Positions 56,223-64,000 of a stretch of DNA of 64,000 nucleotides are shown in pieces. Source of the DNA: Aphelenchoides besseyi. Lineage: Eukaryota; Nematoda; Chromadorea; Rhabditida; Aphelenchoididae. Where the stretch lies: NCBI GenBank assembly GCA_024699855.1, contig JAMPIQ010000003.1, positions 8,928,001 through 8,992,000 of the forward strand, given 5' to 3'. Made by a program: the position numbers and the translations under genes. The notes under the pieces are model-generated. The model had not been told where the DNA came from. It saw only the letters and a list, made by a program, of their open reading frames with translations, and searched no databases. Numbering within the stretch: position 1 is the stretch's first letter; each line of letters opens with the position of its first letter.

Positions 56223-59200
56223 CTAATTCGACTCCATTGGACATGTTGAGCGAAGATAGAAGTAGAAATGGATTCCGATGGAAATGAATAGTAACCACAC
56301 CGATAGACCCGAGCCGGCTGCCAAGAAGAATCGCGAGACACAATAACTCATTTGTGTAGATTCTGAAAGTAACAGTGTAATCGAGAAATTGACCTCATTG
56401 AACGAGCCTTCCTCCTTCGTGAATTCACTCAAATGTTTGCTGCGAAGTTGTTCGAATTTGTGACCACAAAACTCGTCCGTTTGATTGCCAAGACAAAGAT
56501 CGGCATGAACTCGTTGTTGATAGACCTGCTCTTTGAAGATCAACGTTCCACTCGTGCTGTTCATCGAACGTTTCGCTCTTGCACGCCAAACATTATTGGA
56601 ACGACCGTCGAAAAGCACCGAATTGTGCGGCGATGTGACAATATCCGGACAGAATGGTGGCTGAAAACAATCTTGAACTCAGTCGATGTCTCTAGCAGCT
56701 TACCGTTCCGATTTCTTGACAACTCGACTTTCCGTGTTCATCTTTGATGTCCGTACAAACCTGGAAATCACAACGAATACTCAGTCGTGTGTGGTCGGGA
56801 AGTTTGAAGGCATGAGCGTGAACACGAACAACGTCGTGATAGGTGTCATAGAAGGGATGAGCAACGATGTTCAGATCAGTTGAACAGCTAGAGAACGCAA
56901 TAAAGATCAAACTTTGAACTTACCCTTGAGAATCAACGACCTCATGTTGAGCGCCACTAATCAAATCACGAATAAAACAATTGTGAATTAACAATCCGTA
57001 GGCATCTAAACCGTGAATGTGATTAATCTGTGAACTCTTTCCCACCGCTTTCGGGTTCCAAAGAAAACTCCAAACGCATCGGTTTGCCAACGTCAATTTG
57101 ATTGATCTCCAAACCATCGCCTTGACCATGGTGCTCAACATCACTGACCAATTTCATTTTGCAGTCCGGAATCGGAGCTTTTTGTTCCAATTTGGCGGGT
57201 ACCAGTCGCAGCTCTTCCAACGCTTCTTCGATTCGCTTCGGTACTCCATTCTTCTGATATCTGAGTCTCGACTGTCCACATTGAGCAATGAACGATTGAA
57301 TGGTCGATTCGCCGTTGGATTGATTGAACATGACGATGATTTGCAAGTGATGATCAGCTTCGTAAGTGTCGTTCGCATTGTTCGGTATTCCACATTCGGC
57401 ATATGAGAATGAAACGTTGATGTTAATCGCCTAAAACAAGTTGGTCACTTTATGTCGATTTCGAATGGCACGAACTTGAGAGAAAGTGTGAACACAACTC
57501 GGTACTCGTTTACGATCGTGAGCAAAAATTTGACCAGTGAACGGAAACAGCGGACGAAACCCGAATTCAATTCCACTTTCTTCGCAAATGATATGCGATT
57601 TTCCACGAATTCGATTCGGCACCATTTCCGATGGTCGTTCGCCGGGTGGTGGAATCGGTACGGGAGTTTGAGTGGGTGGACGTTGGCTTTCGGTTGGCGG
57701 TTGAAGTTCGTTTGGACGTTGAGGTTGACCGGGAATGTATGGCGATGGTGTTTCGGATACCGGATTTTGCGGTTGATACGTGAATTGAGGTCTTCCTGTT
57801 GGGGGAGTGGGACCGCTTGGAATGTTGAATGGTGGAACAGTTTCAAAAGATGGGGGAGTAGTTTGACTGCCTGGTCCTTGTGGCGGTTGATTTTGATTTG
57901 GTTGACCCGGTACTCGCGGTCCAAATCCTGGAGGTGGTGTGAATTCTCGTGGGTTCTGTGGTTGTCCTGAAATGTATGTTTAGAAATCAGTTGAATATCT
58001 AACTCGGAATGTTTTGTTGACCGCGAGGAGGTGCATTGAATGGAGGAACAGTTTCGAATGGTGACGGTGTTGTTTGGCTTCCCGGTACGTTTGGTTGTCC
58101 TAAAACATTTGTAATTATGAAGTTTATGAGCTTTCAATACGAATGTTTGAGTAAAATTGATTACCAGGAATAAACGGCGATGGAGTCGAGGCTCCGGGCT
58201 GGGAAGTTCGACCAAACGGTGGAGTCACATTTTCATTTGGTCGAAGTGGATTGCCTCCTGGTCCAGTAGGAACATTGAACGGAGGAACGGTCTGGAATGG
58301 CGATGGTGTTGTTTGACTGCTCGGAACATTTGGTTGTCCTAAAACATATATTCGTTTTTAATCGAGAACACAATATGTGCCTGGAACATTCGGTTGTCCC
58401 GGTACATTTTGACTTGGTTGTGATGGACGGCCACCTTCAGGTCCTGTAGGAATATTGAAAGGTGGAACAGTTTGTGAAGAAGGTGGCATTGTGAATTCGT
58501 TTGGCTTTAACGGTCTTCCACCGGGACCGGTGGGTGTGAAGGCGTTGGGAAATTGAGGTTGTCCCGGTAATTGAGGTTTTTCGCCGGGAGTTGGACCTTG
58601 AGGTTGACCTTAAAGGTTTCATTCAATAATCTTATACATAAATTGAACTACCTGGTAAGAAACTGCTAGGTTGTCCGGGAGTTTGTGTCGAACCAAATGG
58701 TGATGGTGGAGTAGCGCTTTCATTCGGCTTCAAAGGCTTTCCTCCCGGGCCTCCGGGTGTGCCAGGAGGTGGAACGGTCTCGAATGGCGAGGGAGGTGTC
58801 ACATTTTCATTTGGTCGTGACGGGCCCGGTCCGCTAGGACCAAATCCAGAAGGCGGCGTGAATTCTCTCGGACCTTGTGGTTGACCTATGAAGATTGTTA
58901 TAATCAAAAACCAATTCCTGTTTCATTTGCAAATGTTATTTAATAGAAAGACCAATGACACTTCCTGATTACTTACCAGGTAATCCACTGCTTGGAGTTG
59001 GTGGAAAAGATTGGCCGGAAGTGAACGGCGGTTGATTTCTGGATCCGGTTGGTACAAAAGGCGACGGTGTTGAAGCGCCAGGGAATTGAGGTTGACCCGG
59101 AAGTTGAGGTTGATTTGGCATTTCATTTCCTGGTTGATTCGGGAATTGAGGCCGTTCACCGGTTGGAGGACTCAAATTACTCGGCAATTGAGGTTGTCCT

Positions 59201-61266
59201 ATAAGCATACCTGAGGCTGATGTTACAATCGAAATTTACCTGGTAATCCACCTGATGGTTGTCCTAAATCCTCATAAAAAGTTTTTTCAAAAAAAATGAC
59301 TTACGAGGTACTCCACCGGTTGGTCCGAATGGTGGAACAGTCTCAAATCGTGATGGAGGTGTTGAAGCACCGGGTACTTGAGGTTGACCTATAAATAATT
59401 AACTTGACTAAACAAACGAGTTTTCAATGAGTTTGCGCAATCATTAGAATCAGCTAATACGAACCTGGTAAGCCACCGGAGGGTCCAAACGGTGAGGGCG
59501 TTGAAGCTCCAGGTCTTTGATTTTGGCCAGGAATCTGTGATTGTCCAGGAACTTGTTGTCCGGGAACTTGTGGACCAAAACCAGGTGGTGGTGTAAATTC
59601 ACCAGGTTTTTGAGGTCCTTCTAAAAAAGTAAATTTTAAAAACGAATTAAATGAGCTAATTTACGCGGAAATCCACTAGTTGGTCCAAACGGTGAAGGTG
59701 TTAAAGCTCCAGGACCTTGGGGTTGTCCTAGAATTATTTTGTGGTTTAACAGAAGATTCTAATGAAGTCAAATAATAAGTTGAAAAGAATGAGAATCATA
59801 AAAACTGGTTACCCGGCAATTCATTTGTTGGTCCAAATGGTGAAGGCGTTGAAGCTCCGGGAATTGGACCGAATGGTGGAACAGTCGGTTGTTGTTGAAT
59901 TGGCTGTTGAGGTTGGTTTGGTTGTTGAGGTCCCGATTGATTTGGGAAGTTTGATCCCGTTGGCTGTCCAGGTCCTGGTTTTTCTCCTGGTGGTTGACTT
60001 CCCGGCGGTTGTTGATTGGGACCGGGACCACTGGGAAATTCATAGCCTTCGGATGATGGTGATGGAGTTGCACGATTACCGAATGGAGATTGAGGCGGCG
60101 GCGTAAATTCGGGATGAGTACGATCGGCTATTGGCGGCATATTCGGAAGCAAAGTCGGATGTGATGGAAAGTCTTCGTTTTGATTGTTGGGCGATGGACC
60201 AAAAGAATTCGATGGTTGATTACCGTTGGGTCGATTCGAATTGTTGGGTTGTCCGGGAACGTTGTTTCCAGAATTTGGCCTCGAAAAACCGTTGGGCGAC
60301 GGTCCATTTTCGTATTCGTTGGGTTGGTTGGGTTGATTTGATGGAAATCCGTTAGGTGTCTGATTTGGACCACTCGGAAAGTTTTGCCTTTGAGTTGGTC
60401 CTTGAGGTTGATTACTCGACGGCCTGAAAGGACTGATCGATTGTGCCGGGTATTCGTTGGGACGAGACGGTGATGATGGATTTTGATTGAAGGGTGAATT
60501 CTCGTTTTCGTTACCATATGGAGTGTTTTGATTTGAACGAGGATTATAGGGATTACCTAAAGTTTGTGGTTAATTTCTTTTTAAGTTTAGTTACCGTTGG
60601 GTGCCTGTGGATAAGATGGGCTTGCGTAATCGAATGGCGGTCGTGTAACGGGATTGGGTGCTGGATAGGGAGTTATGAACGGTGCTCGAGTAGGTGGATT
60701 TGGAGCGGGATATTGCGTGACAAACGACTGCGACTGAGCAGCGGCATTGTGGACTTGCGGTTGATTGCTTGGATTACCGGAGACCAAAAGAACCGGACGA
60801 TGAGGACCGTTATTTCCTTGTGGTGAATACAGGGCCAAATTTTGAGGTCCAGCCGGAGTTTTGTACGGATTGTCGATGTCCCGAGGCAATAAACTGGCCG
60901 GATACCCGTTTTGGTTGTTCGACGATCGGAATGTTGGAGTCTAGAAAAGAGATTGCTGATTACGTGTTGAATGAAATTGGTTACCATCACTTGCGGTGGA
61001 GGTCCGGCATAAAACTCTCCTTGCGGATTATTGGGACCATATTGATCGAAAGCAGACGATGCTCGATAACGAGAATCGCTTGACTGTTGACCACCGATAT
61101 TGTAAAGCGGTGCGGCTTGAGCAACCGGTGGTTGACTTAAAGGCGATGGAATGGCTTTCAAGATTTCGGCTGCACCATCGTCTTCCAGTTCCTCAACGGA
61201 TGCACCGTGAATACCCTTTACAGTGCAAAGAAGAAGGACTGTAGACCAGACTGACTTCCACCTCAT
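56223..61266 (-). CDS. Large ZP-domain (cuticlin-like) membrane protein with Pro-rich repeats
   Basis: The ATG at 61266 begins MRWKSVWSTVLLLCTVKGIHG, a signal peptide. A very long Pro/Gln/Gly/Asn-rich region follows. From about 59750 to 57640 it is built of repeated exons that nearly all start with GQPQ or GQPN and carry TPSPF, VPPF and TGG-type words. A ZP domain comes next (HIICEESGIEFGFRPLFPFT, SCVHTFSQVRA, YAECGIPN, SFIAQCGQSRLRY, IHNCFIRDLISGAQHE, DFQVCTD). The ZP module's paired cysteines are present. Near the C-terminus are a basic RARAKRSMN stretch, possibly a furin-type site, and one transmembrane segment (FLLAAGSGLSVWLLFISIGI is close to this). ZP proteins of this layout form cuticle or apical matrix. 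Confidence 0.85.
57640..59750 (-). repeat. Tandemly duplicated proline-rich exons in ZP gene
   Basis: About ten short exons in a row share the same design. Each follows a ...TAG or TAAG acceptor, starts with the same Gly-Gln-Pro-Gln/Asn phrase, and contains one or more copies of TPSPF or TPPSF, ETVPPF and a closing LPG or IPG at the donor. The shared phase lets exons be added or lost without frame loss. Introns between them are about 45-100 bp. Confidence 0.8.
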
Positions 61267-61664
61267 TACCGTGAATCTGAAATCGATCAGTCGACAAATC
61301 GAATTGTAACACGAATAATCGACACGACTCAAACTTTCCGTCTTCATCGTGGAATTTTCGCGCAAATTTCGTTGAAGTGCACGGCGATTCGTGACGAAAG
61401 AAGCGCGTCGGATTTTCGGGCAACTTTTTTTCTTATCGTTTCCATTTTTTGAGGAATTCAAAACGGCAACCTCGTGCATCATCTCTTGACAGCTGGATTT
61501 TCTGGCGAATACGCAAATCCGAAAAAACTCGAGAGCGATGATTATCATCGCCGTTGATCTTTCGGATTTGCCACTTTCTCTTCTTTTCACGACGTTCAAG
61601 GATTGTCGGAAAGCAAGGAAATAGAAAAACTTAACAAGGCTTTCGAAATGTTTATTTACACAAG

Positions 61665-63135
61665 TTACTTCGGACGTGATGGAATCGAGAATTTGTACGT
61701 AAGCTCGGCATCTTCGCCGGCGTAAATGAAGACTTCAGTTTGATTGGCTGTAACACTCAAACGAACGAAGCCTCCCCATTCAGTGCCGAGGTGGTAGGTT
61801 CGTAAGCTTCGATGGAACCACGACAAATCCGAATACTTTGGGTATCTAAAATCGGCGTTCGGTACCGATGATTAGAATGATCTTACCGATAGAGCAAGTC
61901 TTTTGCGTTCACGTCGTTAAAATTGGCTTCGGATGGATCGACACGAGAACCAGCTCCACTGACAATGTAATGCATTGTACTGTTTCTATTATCATCAATG
62001 ATTTTGGTTTCTCGAAAATGTTGTAACGTGTGATCATGACCCGCGAAATAGGCCGTGACATTGTAACGTCGCATCATTGTGTCCAATTTGTCCTTCAAGC
62101 ATTTGAGTGGTCCATGTGAAGAAATCGAGTGAATTGGGTAATGACCAGAAACAAAAACGTAATCGGCAGTCGATGTTTTCAATTGAGTTTCCAACCAATT
62201 CCATTGCTCTTCTGCGAGCTTTGTGTGTGTTATTCCGGGGCCGAGAAGTTGTTTCTTGTTCATCAAAGATGTCCAGATCCAGCGTGCTATAGATCTGCTG
62301 TCCAAATCGACTGTATTTCCTAGAAATTTGATTTCAATCGACGGTATCTGTTTCTTGCTAACCACACATGTAAATGGTGTCAATAAAAATGAAGTCAGCA
62401 GTTTTGCGTCCACCATCGAACGAGTAACTCGCTTTGTAGTATGGATGAGGCATTGTCCTTCAGGGTAGGAAGACAATAAAAATGATCATTTATAACAACT
62501 TACCATTTGCCATCTTTTTTCGAGTATTCTATTTCAGCTGTTGCGTTTCCGAGATGATCGTGATTGCCCAACAACATGTACCACGGAACTAACAGTCGTG
62601 CATCAACATAAGGTTCTTCAAAAAGAGTCTAAATGATTGGGTTGAAGCTCGTCATTCAATCTGTTACCTCAAAGCGACTGTCGTTCACATCATCCGGACC
62701 GTTCCTACAAACTAAACAGTTGGTGTCAATTCCTAAACACTTACCAGTAGATGTTGTCACCCAAATTAATAATAAAATCGGCTTTCACTTGTTCGGAAAG
62801 TTCGGCCATTGAAATGGCAACACGCCTTTGAGTTTTTGTTGTCCAGTGAGTTCCAAAGCCATGAGTTAAATCGAAAGACACTCCTTAACAGCTCGATTGT
62901 TTTCATTCTAGATTCCAGTTCTTACCACCGGTGTCTCCAAGAACAAAGACGTCGATTGTCGATTTGTTCAATGCACAAACGTTTCCGTTCAAACAACGAG
63001 TTCTTTCCGCATAACTCAAACCCGCAAAGTTTTTGTAGGCGGATGTAAAGCTGATTATAAGAAAACCTAAAATCAAATCATGAATACAAAACTCTTATCT
63101 ATTGAATCACCGATGAACCAATGAAACAACGTCAT
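61665..63135 (-). CDS. ACP5: Purple (tartrate-resistant) acid phosphatase
   Basis: The ATG at 63135 gives MTLFHWFIG, joined over a short intron to FLIISFTSAYKNFAGLSYAE, a signal peptide. The metallophosphoesterase motifs follow in order: FVLGDTGG (usually GDWGG; here Trp is Thr), FIINLGDNIYW, PWYMLLGNHDHLGNATAEIE, YVFVSGHYPIHSISSHGP, YFAGHDHTLQHF and YIVSGAGSRVD. The stop is TAA 61665-61667. The iron-metal ligands Asp, Asn and three His are all present. The enzyme is a secreted or lysosomal di-metal phosphatase. A second copy lies upstream in the same orientation, so this is a tandem pair. Seven or so exons; introns are 40-70 bp. Confidence 0.88.
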
Positions 63136-63502
63136 TGTGGCTTCGGAGACAAAAACAATCTGAGTGAACAGACCAACTGCTTTGCGTTTTATGGCCCAAA
63201 CGACCGATTGAGGAGATTGATTGATCTTCGCTGTTGACAAGGAAAATGAATCATCAAAGAGCTTATCAGATCGGTTTGCTCATTGACCTTTTGGCCGAAC
63301 AAATTTGTTTATTTTATTCGTCAATCAACAAATCGGAGGTCAAAGTCACGTGTTCAACTTTGATCATTACAAAAACATAATGCTTTGTCGACTTTATTGT
63401 ATTGTACAAACATTCAGAGATAATGCAATAAACGGTGAAATCAAATGGTCAGAAATATACAAACTGCTCGTTCATTTGAAGGAATGTCCTCAAAAAGATC
63501 GT
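63136..63502 (-). other. Spacer between the tandem phosphatase genes
   Basis: Contains the promoter region of the first phosphatase and the 3' end of the second. The + strand frame at 63305-63598 is a shadow with no domain. Confidence 0.5.
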
Positions 63503-64000
63503 CTAATTCGATTGTTTCGGTCTTGGTTTTATCACGTCTTTGTATTCGAGATCGGCACTTCGCACATAGAAATAGACTTCAGCTTCCGTCGGTTTTAATT
63601 GAAATCTGGTGAATCCGCCCCAACCATAACCCAACTGGCCTTGTTTGAATGTACGTCTCCACCAGCTCGTTTCGGCGTGTCGTGGGAAGCTGAATTGACG
63701 TTACTTTCGTCGGTTGTCCAAACTCACTGATATAGAAGACCTTCTCCATCGACAGCCAAATGCTTTTCGGAGCTATCGGTTCGCGATCCAGTTCCCGAAA
63801 CGATATAGTGAATATCGTTACCGGAATTATCGAACCGATAGAATTGAAGTGCATGATCGTGTCCACTGAAGTACGCCGTAACATTGTACTTTCGAAGGAG
63901 TGGATCCAATCGATCAACAAGACATTTCACTGGGCCATCTAAAGAAGTCGATTACTTCCGATCATTTAACTTCAAATACAAAAGTTGTGAGCACTTACGT
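63503..64000 (-). CDS. ACP5: Second purple acid phosphatase, partial at window edge
   Basis: Only the 3' exons are in the window. Exon 63938-63728 encodes CLVDRLDPLLRKYNVTAYFS, GHDHALQFY and HYIVSGTGSRTD, which includes the metal-binding GHDH. The final exon 63689-63503 encodes GYGWGGFTRFQL and EVYFYVRSADLEYK, ending at TAG 63503-63505. A donor at 63998 shows that another exon ends right at the window edge. It is close kin to the gene at 61665-63135 but clearly diverged, so the duplication is not recent. It continues beyond 64000. Confidence 0.88.

Noticed and set aside
57452..57970. A long + strand frame opposite the ZP gene, rich in Trp, Arg and Ser
   Set aside because: It is the complement of the proline-rich repeats and has no independent support.

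Overview
The window is eukaryotic and most likely from a nematode. Introns are tiny (about 41-50 bp, GT...TTTAG or TTTCAG). Host genes are densely packed on both strands. There is a cuticlin-like ZP-domain gene, and an R4-like retroelement sits next to a piece of 28S rDNA; R4 is a nematode rDNA element. The species cannot be named from the sequence.

Region 1 (1-14 kb) is a Polinton/Maverick (adintovirus-like) element that enters from the left edge. On the + strand it carries a pX-like small virion protein, a core-like protein, an unrecognised gene, a retroviral-type integrase with a C-terminal chromodomain, a spike/minor-capsid-like protein, a pVI-like protein, the double jelly-roll major capsid protein, a one-pass membrane protein, an adenain-type cysteine protease and a second membrane protein. 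Integrase, capsid and spike genes appear to hold host-style introns. Several genes carry small indels. No packaging ATPase is visible.

The protease gene is split by the most unusual feature of the window. This is a 5.1-kb insertion (8113-13220) flanked by the 6-bp duplication CATTGG. It resolves into two copies of one DNA transposon that I do not recognise. The outer copy B is about 2.6 kb and encodes an apparently intact 630-aa spliced protein with a basic/leucine-zipper-like N-terminus. The inner copy A (8229-10729) sits inverted in B's 5' region and is flanked by its own duplication, CGGTTAG. Skipping the insertion leaves the protease frame open.

Region 2 (14-25 kb) is a graveyard of mobile elements. 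It holds a 5'-truncated R4-clade RLE retrotransposon joined to 28S-like sequence, an unrecognised spliced gene, an AT-rich fragment of a protein-primed-type family B DNA polymerase, and an RTE-like LINE. The LINE is interrupted by a DD37D mariner with perfect 239-bp inverted repeats.

Region 3 (25-33.6 kb) holds decayed or unrecognised spliced coding fragments and a GC-richer stretch I cannot assign.

Region 4 (33.6-64 kb) is ordinary host sequence. It carries SSRP1 (FACT), a LysM-domain membrane protein, EXOSC9, NUP54, zeta-crystallin quinone reductase, TMEM170, EDC3, SNRNP27, GMPPA, a DPP4-family S9 peptidase, a large ZP-domain protein with tandemly duplicated proline-rich exons, and two tandem purple acid phosphatases, the second cut by the right edge. 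I saw no frameshifts in these genes, so the many breaks in the left half look like relaxed selection on mobile DNA.
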